Shown here piece after piece: positions 16,591 to 25,420 of a stretch of 64,000 bases of DNA. A model generated the notes under the pieces. It was not told the DNA's origin. It worked only from the letters and a program-made list of their open reading frames with translations, and ran no database searches. The position numbers were made by a program, and so were the translations under genes. This DNA is from Psychrobacillus sp. FSL H8-0483 (GTDB lineage: Bacteria; Bacillota; Bacilli; Bacillales_A; Planococcaceae): the NCBI RefSeq assembly GCF_038637725.1, contig NZ_CP152052.1:1719501-1783500 (forward strand). The letters are read 5' to 3'. Positions within the stretch are counted from its first letter, which is position 1, and each line of letters begins with the position of its first letter.

Positions 16591-16966
16591 ATACAGCTTC
16601 TCTAGCAAGTGCATGCGCTGCTTTGTTTTGGTCATCTGGTATCCATTTAATGAAGAACAAATCAAACGAATCACTAATCGTTAATATTTTTTCTAATATT
16701 GCTGCAAATTCAGCATTCTTTGCGTAACGTTTCTCTACAGCAGTGCAAACAATTTGTGAATCTGTTCTCACGGAAACGATGGTAGGTGAAAGCTTTTGTA
16801 CTTCCTCTAGCCCTCTTTGCAGAGCGATGAACTCGGTCGCATGATTGTTATAACTTCCTATGTATTCACTAATTTTTAGGTGATGACCCTCCCCTTTTAT
16901 AAATATCCCAATCCCACTTGGTCCAGGGTTTCCAGTAGTCGACCCATCAATATATACTTCTAACAT
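16568..16966 (-). CDS. RNase H-like protein (YpeP-type)
   Basis: A 132-residue RNase H fold protein. It has YIDGSTTGNPGPSG (first Asp), NHATEFIAL (Glu) and VRTDSQIV (Asp), three of the four RNase HI carboxylates. The fourth position, normally Asp in the N-x-x-A-D-x-L-A motif, reads NKAAHALA, with His. It may hydrolyse RNA in RNA-DNA hybrids, or act in another way if the change impairs catalysis. B. subtilis carries ypeP next to a small zinc finger gene and cspD, as here, which supports orthology. The start is the ATG at 16966. Confidence 0.82.
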   Translation of the reverse strand: MLEVYIDGSTTGNPGPSGIGIFIKGEGHHLKISEYIGSYNNHATEFIALQRGLEEVQKLSPTIVSVRTDSQIVCTAVEKRYAKNAEFAAILEKILTISDSFDLFFIKWIPDDQNKAAHALAREAVLKKLPKG

Positions 16967-17084
16967 GCTAATCCCCTTTTTTATGGATTATTTATCCTAT
17001 TAGTTTGACTGATTTAAAGCATACTTGCAAACAAAAGAAACATAATAGTACAATCAATTATTATATAGCAAGGAGAATAAATGG

Positions 17085-17270
17085 ATGAAAAATACTCACC
17101 TAATAAATGAAATTGACTATTTACTTGAAACGTATTGTGACGGATGTTTCATTCGGACGCATCTTCGAAAAGAAAAAGGGAAAACATTTGCCCATAACTT
17201 CTGCATTCGTCAGTGCACAATAGGGGAAGAGATCAAACAAGTTGGAACTAAACTACAAGGTACAAAATAA
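17085..17270 (+). CDS. Small zinc-finger protein (YpeQ-like, zf-C2HCIx2C)
   Basis: A 61-residue protein. CDGC near residues 18-21 and HNFCIRQC near 37-44 fit the C2HCIx2C zinc finger family of Bacillus YpeQ. I chose the ATG at 17085 because AAGGAG lies 9 bp upstream; the ATG at 17081 is in another frame. Role unknown; likely nucleic acid or protein binding. It lies divergent from the RNase H-like gene and convergent with cspD. Confidence 0.8.
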   Translation: MKNTHLINEIDYLLETYCDGCFIRTHLRKEKGKTFAHNFCIRQCTIGEEIKQVGTKLQGTK

Positions 17271-17300
17271 AAAAGTCCCACGACCAGTTGCCGCGGGAAG
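17268..17300 (-). terminator. Terminator of cspD
   Basis: Read on the minus strand, TCCCGCG and CGTGGGA pair around CAACTGGT and are followed by a T-rich run. It lies just downstream of the cspD stop codon. Confidence 0.75.
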
Positions 17301-17308
17301 AACCGTTT

Positions 17309-17512
17309 CTAACTATTTTTAATGACGTTTGCAGCTTGAGGTCCACGGTTTCCTTCAACGATTTCGAACGTGACATCTTGTCCTTCTTCTAATGCTCGAA
17401 ACCCATCACCCTGAATACCCGTAAAATGGACAAATACATCTTCATTATCATTGTACTCGATAAATCCATAGCCTTTTTCGTTATTAAACCATTTTACTTT
17501 CCCATGTTGCAT
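17309..17512 (-). CDS. cspD: Cold shock protein CspD
   Basis: A 67-residue cold shock domain with RNP1 KGYGFIEY and RNP2 VFVHFTGI. It differs from the plus-strand csp at many positions, so the two are older paralogues. Position next to the YpeQ- and YpeP-like genes matches cspD of B. subtilis. A strong GGAGG-type site lies upstream of the ATG on the minus strand. It acts as a single-stranded nucleic acid chaperone. Confidence 0.88.
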   Translation of the reverse strand: MQHGKVKWFNNEKGYGFIEYNDNEDVFVHFTGIQGDGFRALEEGQDVTFEIVEGNRGPQAANVIKNS

Positions 17513-17662
17513 AAACGTTCCTCCCTTAATCCACTAAAAATTCTGATAATGGATATCATAAACTATACATTAAATGGCAGCTAACGTCAATAAAATGTCG
17601 AATTTTAGCTGTTTTATACGAACATCTAATCGTATAATAAAATAAAAAAGGTTGTGGACTAG

Positions 17663-19342
17663 ATGAACATTGAAGTAAAACCTCTTTCCGACTTAAGTAT
17701 TGCCAAAAATGCAAAAATGCAACCCATTCAATTTATCTCCGATAAAATAGGAATTCCAGCAGATGCATTAGAACTATACGGAAAATATAAAGCAAAGATT
17801 GATCCAACCAAAATTGCACTAAAATCAAAACCTGGAAAAATTGTACTTGTTACTGCTATTAGTCCCACAGCAGCTGGCGAAGGAAAGTCTACTGTAACAG
17901 TTGGTCTAGCAGACGCGATGCAAAAAATTGGTCAATCCGTCGTAGTAGCTCTTCGTGAACCTTCACTCGGACCTGTCATGGGTGTGAAAGGAGGAGCAAC
18001 TGGTGGTGGTTTTGCGCAAGTATTACCGATGGAGGAGATAAATCTTCATTTTAATGGGGATATTCATGCGATAACGACTGCAAATAATGCATTAGCGGCA
18101 ATAATTGATAATCATTTGCACCAAGGAAATGAATTGAATATAGATCCTAGAAGAATCACTTGGAAACGTGTGTTGGATATGAATGATCGAGCGCTGCGTC
18201 ATATTACAATCGGTCTAGGTGGTCCAGGGCAAGGTATTCCTCGTGAAGATGGCTTTGATATTACAGTGGCATCTGAAATTATGGCAATTCTTTGTTTGGC
18301 AAAAGATCTAGCTGACCTAAAAGAAAGACTTGCTCAAATTGTGATTGGCTATACATATGAAAAAGAACCTGTAACTGTACGTTCTCTTGGTGTAGAAGGG
18401 GCACTAACTTTATTGCTTAAAGAAGCGATAAAGCCAAACCTAGTCCAAACAATAGAAGGAACACCTGCGCTTATCCACGGTGGTCCCTTTGCGAATATCG
18501 CACACGGCTGCAACTCTATTATTGCAACCAAAACAGCAATGAAATTAGCGGATGTTGTTGTAACGGAAGCTGGATTTGGAGCAGACTTAGGTGCAGAAAA
18601 ATTCATGCATATTAAATCAAGGCAAGCAGGAATTTCTCCTGATGCAGTTGTCGTCGTTGCTACTATTCGAGCATTGAAATTGCAAGGTGGAAAACAAAAA
18701 GATCGGTTAAAAGAAGAAGACATAGAAGCGCTTCTTAGAGGTACAAATAATTTAGAGAAGCATGTGGAAACGATACGAGCTTTTGGAATTGAACCGGTTG
18801 TAGCGTTAAATAAATTCATCACGGATACGGATCTAGAGTTAGAAGCATTGCTTAACTGGTGTAAGGAGAAAAATGTTGCGATTGCATTAACAGAGGTATG
18901 GGGGAAAGGTGGAACTGGAGGAGTGGAATTAGCGAATTTAGTTCTACATGAATTAGAAAAGCCAACTCAATTTGCTCCACTTTATCAAACGACAGATTCC
19001 ATTGAGCATAAAGTTCGTACAATTGTCCAACAAGTATATGGTGGTAAAGACGTGGTATTTACGGATGCTGCGCAAAAGCAAATTGCACAAATACAATCAT
19101 ATGGATGGGATTCATTACCTATTTGTATGGCTAAAACACAATATTCGCTATCGGATCAGCCCAAATTATTAGGTAGACCAACTGACTTCACCATTACAGT
19201 TAGAGAAGCAATACCTAAACTAGGTGCAGGTTTTATTGTCTGTCTAACTGGAGATATTATGACGATGCCAGGCTTACCTAAAAAACCGGCAGCGCTAAAT
19301 ATGGACGTTACAGAGGGTGGACATGCAATAGGGTTGTTTTAA
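17663..19342 (+). CDS. fhs: Formate--tetrahydrofolate ligase
   Basis: A 559-residue enzyme that makes 10-formyl-THF from formate, THF and ATP. The ATP loop [11 protein letters not shown] is at residues 67-77. Other conserved runs include [34 protein letters not shown] and [14 protein letters not shown]. Length equals the family norm. It supplies one-carbon units used by purine and, through the folate pool, thymidylate synthesis (thyA-dfrA lie 15 kb away). A TATAAT at 17633-17638 could be the -10; I found no convincing -35 or riboswitch. A terminator follows. Confidence 0.96.
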   Translation: MNIEVKPLSDLSIAKNAKMQPIQFISDKIGIPADALELYGKYKAKIDPTKIALKSKPGKIVLVTAISPTAAGEGKSTVTVGLADAMQKIGQSVVVALREPSLGPVMGVKGGATGGGFAQVLPMEEINLHFNGDIHAITTANNALAAIIDNHLHQGNELNIDPRRITWKRVLDMNDRALRHITIGLGGPGQGIPREDGFDITVASEIMAILCLAKDLADLKERLAQIVIGYTYEKEPVTVRSLGVEGALTLLLKEAIKPNLVQTIEGTPALIHGGPFANIAHGCNSIIATKTAMKLADVVVTEAGFGADLGAEKFMHIKSRQAGISPDAVVVVATIRALKLQGGKQKDRLKEEDIEALLRGTNNLEKHVETIRAFGIEPVVALNKFITDTDLELEALLNWCKEKNVAIALTEVWGKGGTGGVELANLVLHELEKPTQFAPLYQTTDSIEHKVRTIVQQVYGGKDVVFTDAAQKQIAQIQSYGWDSLPICMAKTQYSLSDQPKLLGRPTDFTITVREAIPKLGAGFIVCLTGDIMTMPGLPKKPAALNMDVTEGGHAIGLF

Positions 19343-19348
19343 AATAAT

Positions 19349-19378
19349 GAAAAGACTGTACTTTAGCAGTCTTTTTTT
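19349..19378 (+). terminator. Terminator of fhs
   Basis: AAAAGACTG and CAGTCTTTT form a hairpin around TACTTTAG, followed by a T-run. Confidence 0.85.
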
Positions 19379-19428
19379 GTTTTATTCGTTATAATAAAGA
19401 AGAAGAGTCCGATTAAGGAGAGTTTATA

Positions 19429-20064
19429 ATGAATACAATGGAACAATGTGAACAATTAGTTAAAGAAGTGTATAAGCATTTTGATGCAAGTCACGACTTT
19501 CAACATATTGAGAGAGTGCGCAAAAATGCATTTGATATAGCAATTTCAGAGCCAACCGCTGATAAAGAAATTATCGAGTTAGCGGTCCTTTTGCACGATG
19601 TAAGTGACCCAAAATATACGTCTGGGGAAGGGAAATTAGAGGAAGATAGAATTATCCAGGAACTAAACTTATCTGCGGAAAAAATAGATCAGATAAAGAA
19701 AGTGATTCAGTCTATCTCTTTTAATGGCGGCAATGAAACATTTGCAGATACAATTGAAGCTAAAATAGTTAGGGACGCGGATCGTTTAGATGCCATTGGA
19801 GCAGTAGGAATTGCCCGTACATTTGCTTATGGTGGAGCTAAAGGCCGCAAATTATATGACGCAACGGAAACGCCGCGAGATAATATGTCAGTAGAAGAGT
19901 ATCGTACGAAGGTGACTGCCTCTGTCACACATTTTTACGAGAAATTATTGAAATTAGCAGATGGCATGCAGACGGAAAAAGGAAAAGAACTGGCAAAAGA
20001 GAGACATGCATTTATGGAGCTCTTCTTGCAAAACTTGAGAATAGAAACTGGGGAACATATATGA
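19429..20064 (+). CDS. ypgQ: HD-domain phosphohydrolase (YpgQ-like)
   Basis: A 211-residue HD-domain protein. DFQHIERV (His 26), LLHDVSD (His 56-Asp 57) and RDADRLDAIGAVGIAR form the metal-binding H...HD...D pattern. YpgQ-type proteins hydrolyse nucleoside triphosphates in vitro; the cellular role is not settled. In B. subtilis ypgQ neighbours ypgR, whose homologue also lies here, but an ABC-F gene stands between them. The stop overlaps the start of the ABC-F gene in ATGA. Confidence 0.85.
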   Translation: MNTMEQCEQLVKEVYKHFDASHDFQHIERVRKNAFDIAISEPTADKEIIELAVLLHDVSDPKYTSGEGKLEEDRIIQELNLSAEKIDQIKKVIQSISFNGGNETFADTIEAKIVRDADRLDAIGAVGIARTFAYGGAKGRKLYDATETPRDNMSVEEYRTKVTASVTHFYEKLLKLADGMQTEKGKELAKERHAFMELFLQNLRIETGEHI

Positions 20065-21941
20065 GTCATTTAATCATTTCAAATTTAACAAAAACAGTTG
20101 GCGAGAAAACGCTTTTCGAAAATATTGCGTTTACGATAAACAATCAAAATCATGCAGGGCTAATTGGTATAAATGGAACTGGAAAGTCCACGTTCTTGTC
20201 CATACTTGCAGGAAAACTGGAAGCGGACTCGATTGATCTTGACCATCCAAATAAATACCGAATCGCTTATTTAGAACAGCAACCTACTTTTGAAAAAGAG
20301 GAGACAGTTCTTCAGGCGGTATTTAGTGGAGATTCTCCGATTCTAAAGATAAATCGTGAATACGAAGAAGCTTTAGCTGCAATGATAGAGGACCCAAGTT
20401 CAAGCATACTACAAGATAAATTGATGGACCTACAATCCAAAATGGATGACTATCAAGCTTGGGACGTAAATGCTCTTGCCAAAACTGCGTTAACGAAATT
20501 AGGGTTAACACAATTTGAAGATTCTGTTTTACATTTATCAGGTGGTCAGCAAAAAAGAGTAGCACTTGCAAAAGTATTAATTGAACCTGCAGATTTAATT
20601 CTTTTAGATGAGCCTACGAACCATTTAGACAAAGAGTCTACGGATTGGTTACAAGAAATGTTGCAACGAATTGAAGGAGCCATTATATTTGTCACCCATG
20701 ATCGTTACTTCCTAGATAATGTTGCAACACATATTTATGAACTTGCAGACAAAACGCTCTATACACATACCGGAAATTATGCGGATTACTTAGAGTCCAA
20801 AGCTATCCGAGAGGAAATGAATGCTTCTTCTCAGCAAAAGCTACAAAATTTATATCGAAACGAATTGAAATGGATTCGAAGAGGTGCAAAAGCAAGATCT
20901 ACGAAGCAAAAAGCACGTAAAGATCGGTTTGCAGAGATTGATTCCCAAATTGAACGGGATAACTCCAATCAAAACTTAGAAATGGAACTGGTTACTACTC
21001 GTTTAGGTAAACAAGTTTTAGAGGGGAAATCGATTTCCAAGAAATTTGGATCGAAAAAAATAGTAGATGATTTTTCATTTCTACTTCAAGCTGGAGATAG
21101 AGTAGGTATTGTTGGTCCAAATGGTGCTGGGAAAAGTACGGTGCTAAAAATGTTAGCGGGAGAAATCCCAATGGACTCAGGAGAAATAATTGTTGGCTCT
21201 ACTGTCAAGCTCATGCATTTTACACAGCAACTACCAGAGATGAATGATCAAATGAGAATGATTGAGTATGTTCGGGAATCTTCCAATTTAATCGAAACTG
21301 GCTCTGGAGAGAAGTTTTCTGCTGCACAGATGTTAGAACGCTTCTTATTCCCATTAAATACACACGGTACGCAAATCGGAAAGCTATCCGGCGGAGAGAA
21401 AAAACGATTAGTATTGTTAAAAATGCTAATGGAGCAGCCGAATGTTCTATTACTAGATGAGCCTACAAATGATTTAGATATTCAAACGCTATCTGTATTA
21501 GAAGATTTTATGGAGACTTTCCCAGGTGTTATTATTACCATTTCTCATGATCGCTTTTTCTTAGATCGTATCGCGAAAAAGCTTTGGAAATTAAGTGGTG
21601 ATGGGTCAGTAAAAGAGTGGCTTGGGATTTATTCGGATTATTTGGAAGAAGAAAAGATGAACCCAACGGAAGTTATGGAAGTAAAAATAGAAGAACCTCA
21701 AGAAAAAGTAACAAAAGAAAAGAAAAAGTTTTCGTATAAAGAGCAACGCGAATGGGAATCGATTGGTGCGGAAATAGAGAAAACAGAGCAGCTAATCGTG
21801 GAATTAGAAGAAAAAGTGCTGACAACTGGTTCCGATTTTACTTTACTGCAAGAGCTGACAGATAAATTAGAACAAGCAAATAAAACATACGAGCAATTAA
21901 TCGAAAGATGGTCGTATTTAGAAGAAATCGCTTCTTCTTAA
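20061..21941 (+). CDS. ABC-F ATPase (YfmR/Uup-like) with C-terminal coiled coil
   Basis: A 626-residue protein with two ABC domains and no membrane helices. Walker A motifs are GINGTGKST and GPNGAGKST; signatures are LSGGQQKRVALAK and LSGGEKKRLVLLK, both with intact Walker B DEPT. The charged linker between the domains (LKWIRRGAKARSTKQKARK) and the C-terminal coiled coil (from about residue 555) match Uup/YfmR rather than antibiotic-resistance ABC-F types. These proteins bind the ribosome E site and relieve stalling. It is coupled to ypgQ by ATGA and followed by ypgR 17 bp later, so the three form an operon. Confidence 0.88.
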   Translation: MSHLIISNLTKTVGEKTLFENIAFTINNQNHAGLIGINGTGKSTFLSILAGKLEADSIDLDHPNKYRIAYLEQQPTFEKEETVLQAVFSGDSPILKINREYEEALAAMIEDPSSSILQDKLMDLQSKMDDYQAWDVNALAKTALTKLGLTQFEDSVLHLSGGQQKRVALAKVLIEPADLILLDEPTNHLDKESTDWLQEMLQRIEGAIIFVTHDRYFLDNVATHIYELADKTLYTHTGNYADYLESKAIREEMNASSQQKLQNLYRNELKWIRRGAKARSTKQKARKDRFAEIDSQIERDNSNQNLEMELVTTRLGKQVLEGKSISKKFGSKKIVDDFSFLLQAGDRVGIVGPNGAGKSTVLKMLAGEIPMDSGEIIVGSTVKLMHFTQQLPEMNDQMRMIEYVRESSNLIETGSGEKFSAAQMLERFLFPLNTHGTQIGKLSGGEKKRLVLLKMLMEQPNVLLLDEPTNDLDIQTLSVLEDFMETFPGVIITISHDRFFLDRIAKKLWKLSGDGSVKEWLGIYSDYLEEEKMNPTEVMEVKIEEPQEKVTKEKKKFSYKEQREWESIGAEIEKTEQLIVELEEKVLTTGSDFTLLQELTDKLEQANKTYEQLIERWSYLEEIASS

Positions 21942-21958
21942 TCCTGGAGGGATGAACG

Positions 21959-23071
21959 ATGAAAATAATTACAATAGAACCAACACCAAGTCCTAATACA
22001 ATGAAAGTAATTATTGACCAAGAGCTTCCTTTTGGGAAGAGCCATAATTACAAAAAGGACAATATAGAGGGTGCACCGAATGAAATTCAAGCCATTTTTT
22101 CTATTGATGGAGTGAAGGGGGTTTACCATGTTGCTGATTTTTTAGCGATTGAACGAATTGCTAAATTCAGCTGGGAATCCATTTTAGCTGCTGTTGAGAA
22201 TGTGTTCGGAGCAGATAATGAAGAAAATGCTAGTGAAAAGCCAGTGGATCATTACGGTGAAATATACGTACATGTCCAACAGTTTAAAGGAATCCCACTT
22301 CAAGTAAAAGTGTTTGATAGTGAATCAGAATCTAGATTTGGTTTATCTGCCCGTTTCACAAAAGCACTGGATGAAGCGATGGAAGGCGACAAAGAAAACT
22401 ATCTTATGTTGCGTAAGTGGGTAGATTATGGTGTACGGTATGGTGAACAAAAAGAAATCGGTGAGCAACTAGTAAAAGAATTAGAAGCGACCTTCCCAGA
22501 AAGTAAGCTACAACAACTAATAGCGGACAAATATAAACCTGTGGATGAGAAGTCTGCCGTTCGTGTTCCTTTTACTTTAGAGCAATTTGAAGTAAGTGAA
22601 TGGGAAGCGAGATTTCAATTACTAAATAACCTCATCAATCCAGAAATAGAGGATTTACCAGTACTAGCAAAAGCCGTTCAAGATGAACAAGTGTCCATTC
22701 GCCGATTGGCTACTGTTTATCTAGGATTAATAGAAGACGAAGCTGTTATACCGTATCTAGAGATGGCATTAAAAGACAAGAGTGGAGCTGTTAGAAGAAC
22801 CGCAGGGGACGCAATGAGCGATCTTGGCTTTGAACAATTTGCAGAAGCAATGAAAGTTGCTCTTTTCGATAAGAACAAATTAGTTCGTTGGAGAGCAGCG
22901 ATGTATTTCTATGAAATTGGTACAGCAGAAGCACTGCCAACTTTGAAAGAAGCGATGGACGACAAAGAGTACGAAGTGAAGCTTCAGATTCGTATGGCCA
23001 TTGCGCGCATTGAAGACGGGGAAGAAGCAAAGGGCTCTGTTTGGAAGCAAATGAGCGAAGCTCGTAAGTAG
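21959..23071 (+). CDS. ypgR: YpgR/CvfC family protein: NifU-N-like domain plus HEAT repeats
   Basis: A 370-residue protein. The N-terminal 90 residues (TIEPTPSPNTMKVIID, FSIDGVKGVYHVADFLAIER) match the Scaffold_Nfu/NifU N-like domain; the C-terminal half carries HEAT-type helical repeats (about residues 215-360). The Staphylococcus homologue is conserved virulence factor C. A role in Fe-S biology is plausible but not shown by the sequence, since the CxxC of true Nfu is absent. GGAGG precedes the ATG. Confidence 0.87.
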   Translation: MKIITIEPTPSPNTMKVIIDQELPFGKSHNYKKDNIEGAPNEIQAIFSIDGVKGVYHVADFLAIERIAKFSWESILAAVENVFGADNEENASEKPVDHYGEIYVHVQQFKGIPLQVKVFDSESESRFGLSARFTKALDEAMEGDKENYLMLRKWVDYGVRYGEQKEIGEQLVKELEATFPESKLQQLIADKYKPVDEKSAVRVPFTLEQFEVSEWEARFQLLNNLINPEIEDLPVLAKAVQDEQVSIRRLATVYLGLIEDEAVIPYLEMALKDKSGAVRRTAGDAMSDLGFEQFAEAMKVALFDKNKLVRWRAAMYFYEIGTAEALPTLKEAMDDKEYEVKLQIRMAIARIEDGEEAKGSVWKQMSEARK

Positions 23072-23088
23072 GTCTGAATTAAATAATG

Positions 23089-23127
23089 AAAAGAAGCTTA
23101 TTTGCCTAGGCAAGTAAGCTTCTTTTT
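23089..23127 (+). terminator. Terminator after ypgR
   Basis: AAAAGAAGCTTATTTG and CAAGTAAGCTTCTTTT pair around a CCTAGG-type centre and are followed by Ts. Confidence 0.9.
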
Positions 23128-23749
23128 GATGGTTTGTCGCGTTCGTGTGACGTTTTGTTCACGCAAATGCTTGTTTAGATTGTACAAATTTCTGTACAAG
23201 CAAACAGTTTCTAATTGAACATGAAGTACACTTAGAACGTACTAATCAGTTATTAGATATAAACAGAACCAATAGCAGATTCAGGTTGAAAACTAATGAA
23301 CGTGTTAAAAACAAGTTAGAACAGAAAGATTAAGAGGACAGCAGATTAGTGAATTAAATCCCCGTAAAGCAAAGTAAAAGTATCTGTTCCGAGGATGTAT
23401 TAGTAGAGTCCTTAAAAACCCATATTAAGGCCTTGGAAGAAGAGAATAAGCTATTAAAAGATCAAGTTCAAAAGTTATATTGCAAGTTGTTTTAAGTGTT
23501 TTCGTTTATTTTTATGACGGTTTCTCTTATTTTTATATAGAAGTTCGATGATGAGGCAATATCTTCAGCTCAGTATAGTTTAAAAAAGTTTGTTCAATAA
23601 CACCGACGGTGTTATTCCAGAAAAGGGCCATGAGGTAGAATATTCTATGTAAAAGTAATATAATAAATACACCTTTATAATTCTGAACTTTACTTTTTTT
23701 CTTAATTTTTATTTGAAATAAATAATAAATATAAGAAAGGGGAAGAAAG
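23128..23749. other. Gene-free stretch upstream of the nitronate monooxygenase
   Basis: It holds the decayed coding remnant at 23190-23495. Two further short coding-like tails follow (one reading FDDEAISSAQYSLKKFVQ then stop near 23546-23602) and an ATAACACC-GAC-GGTGTTAT palindrome at 23597-23615. No intact gene is present. The sequence suggests the scar of a lost mobile element. Confidence 0.45.
23190..23495 (+). pseudogene. Decayed coding remnant, possibly Tn554 TnpC/DUF6262-like
   Basis: Three short open segments in different frames read like one broken protein. The first (from 23190) contains [17 protein letters not shown], the second lies in a shifted frame, and the third (23358-23495, 45 codons) contains KTHIKALEEENKLLKDQ and a stop. 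The coiled-coil-like C terminus resembles TnpC/DUF6262 proteins of Tn554-type transposons. The family assignment is from general resemblance only; decay itself is clear from the frame changes and lack of a start. Confidence 0.4.
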
Positions 23750-24829
23750 ATGATTACTCTACAAACACCTTTATGTGATGTATTAAATATTAAATATCCT
23801 ATTATACAAGCTGGCATGGCTGGAGGATCTACGACAGTGGAACTAATAGCGAATGTAAGTAATGCCGGAGGATTGGGAAGTTTGGGTGCTGCCTACATGA
23901 TGCCAGACGACTTAAGGAAGACAATTAGGGATATTAAGCAGCAAACAGATCGCCCTTTTGCGGTCAATTTGTTTTGTGTAGAAGACATCATCAACACAAA
24001 TGAAAAGAAACACGAACAAGAGATAAAAGAGGTGTTAATAAGCCTCGGAAAAAATCTAGGGATTGAGGAAGAGCATATACAGTTCCAAACACCTGACCTG
24101 TTTAACGAGAGGTTTCAAGTTTTAATAGAAGAAGAAGTACCAATCATAAGCACAGCTTTTGGAATTTTACCAGTTGATAAAATGAAAACTGCAAAACAAA
24201 GAAAAATAAAGGTAATCTCGATGGTTACTACAGTTAAGGAAGCAATGATTGCAGAAAAAGCAGGAGTTCATGTCATTGTAGCTCAAGGTAGTGATGCTGG
24301 TGGTCATCGAAGTACATTTGATATAAAAGAGCACCCACTGGGAGCAAATATAGGAACTTTTTCACTCATTCCGCAGGTAGTAGAAAATGTCAATATACCA
24401 GTTGTAGCTGCTGGAGGGGTCATGAATGGAAGGGGAATAGTGGCAGCGCTTGCCTTAGGAGCTCAAGGTGTTCAGATGGGTACAAAGTTCTTGGGGTCGA
24501 AAGAGTCAGGCATTCATCCTCTCTACAAGAAGGCTCTGTTTGAGAGTACAGAAGAACATACCGTCATTACGAAAAACTTCTCAGGAAGGCCTGCGAGAGG
24601 AATAAAAAATAAATTTATCGAGGAATTTGATCGAACAGGCGTTCATCCTTTAGCCTATCCTATTCAAAATACAGCAACCAGTGACATTAGAAAAGAAGCC
24701 TTCAAACAAAATCAAATTGAGTATATGGCACTCTGGGCTGGTCAAGGTCTTCGATTAATTCATCATGAAAGTCATGCAGAAATGATTATAAAGGAACTTA
24801 TGGACGAGGCTGAGAAAATCTTGGGATAA
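23750..24829 (+). CDS. Nitronate monooxygenase (2-nitropropane dioxygenase family)
   Basis: A 359-residue FMN-dependent TIM barrel protein. The N-terminal PIIQAGMAGGSTTVELIANV, the GSDAGGHRS motif with the catalytic His, AAGGVMNGRG and GAQGVQMGTKFL (FMN phosphate binding) are all in place. It oxidises alkyl nitronates such as propionate-3-nitronate, a plant and fungal toxin. AAGGGG precedes the ATG. The gene is alone and flanked by mobile-element debris and a beta repeat, so recent acquisition is possible. Confidence 0.88.
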   Translation: MITLQTPLCDVLNIKYPIIQAGMAGGSTTVELIANVSNAGGLGSLGAAYMMPDDLRKTIRDIKQQTDRPFAVNLFCVEDIINTNEKKHEQEIKEVLISLGKNLGIEEEHIQFQTPDLFNERFQVLIEEEVPIISTAFGILPVDKMKTAKQRKIKVISMVTTVKEAMIAEKAGVHVIVAQGSDAGGHRSTFDIKEHPLGANIGTFSLIPQVVENVNIPVVAAGGVMNGRGIVAALALGAQGVQMGTKFLGSKESGIHPLYKKALFESTEEHTVITKNFSGRPARGIKNKFIEEFDRTGVHPLAYPIQNTATSDIRKEAFKQNQIEYMALWAGQGLRLIHHESHAEMIIKELMDEAEKILG

Positions 24830-25031
24830 GTGAAGTATTTATTATTTAGGGTCAGAGCACCTCTTCAACTAAGGGAGCGTTAGTGCAAAAAGAATTAATT
24901 GATTTTAAGACTGAGATCCTATTTTAGATATTCCAGAAAATGGCGCATTTAAGCAATAACACTTAGATTAAATTGACTTGATTGTTAGCAATTTTTAAGT
25001 ATAGTGAAGTATTTTCCATTAAAAGTTAAAT

Positions 25032-25076
25032 AAACATGACCCCATTCTAAAACCAGAACAGAATCATGTTTTTATT
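25032..25076 (+). terminator. Possible terminator downstream of the nitronate monooxygenase
   Basis: AAACATGA and TCATGTTT pair around a loop that itself contains ATTCT and AGAA; a T-rich tail follows. The distance from the gene (about 200 bp) makes the assignment uncertain. Confidence 0.4.
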
Positions 25077-25257
25077 GAGTTAATCACCAAATACCTCTTT
25101 AAACACATGAAGTAACGGGGAATTACCTCGTTCATACATATTTCCCCAGAATTACGTAGATAATCGGAATAAAGAAGCTGCTTTAATTGAATCTTTTAAA
25201 GTTTGGATCGGTTAAGTTATGCTGTTGTTTTCTAGAAGCATATATTAGATTTCTGCG

Positions 25258-25411
25258 GAAAAACGGACTAGCAAGTCCCCGCAACGATTTTGCATCTGTC
25301 GGCTACGCCTTTCGACGCAGAAGGGGTACTATGATCAACATCCTGTTGCTCCGAGGAGGATTGGCAGTTCAGTTCGTCCGCGGAAAGCGAGCAAATCTTC
25401 GGCACATAACA
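25258..25411 (-). repeat. Beta-family repeat, copy 3 (diverged)
   Basis: A GC-rich patch that shares CAACATCCTGTTG, GAGGAGG and GTCCGCGGAAAGCG with the complete beta elements. Its left end is poorly conserved. It lies directly downstream of the LysR gene. Confidence 0.5.
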
Positions 25412-25420
25412 GCATAATCT

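Larger units (their letters stand above)
24830..25420. other. Gene-free stretch between the nitronate monooxygenase and LysR genes
   Basis: It holds a CTCTTCAACTAAGGGAGCG fragment near 24862 resembling a repeat seen in other Bacillaceae (from memory), the hairpin at 25032-25076 and beta copy 3. No supported gene was found. Confidence 0.55.

Noticed and set aside
17513..17662. THF riboswitch upstream of fhs
   Set aside because: The leader lacks the conserved core motifs and a terminator or sequestering hairpin, and is too short.
18349..18822. 157-codon minus-strand frame inside fhs
   Set aside because: It is a shadow of the strongly conserved fhs reading frame and has no family resemblance.
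23597..23615. ATAACACC-GAC-GGTGTTAT as a terminator
   Set aside because: There is no T-run on either side and no gene ends here; it is listed only as a palindrome in the decayed region.
25187..25417. 76-codon plus-strand frame
   Set aside because: Its second half lies in the beta copy 3 repeat, and there is no ribosome binding site or family resemblance.
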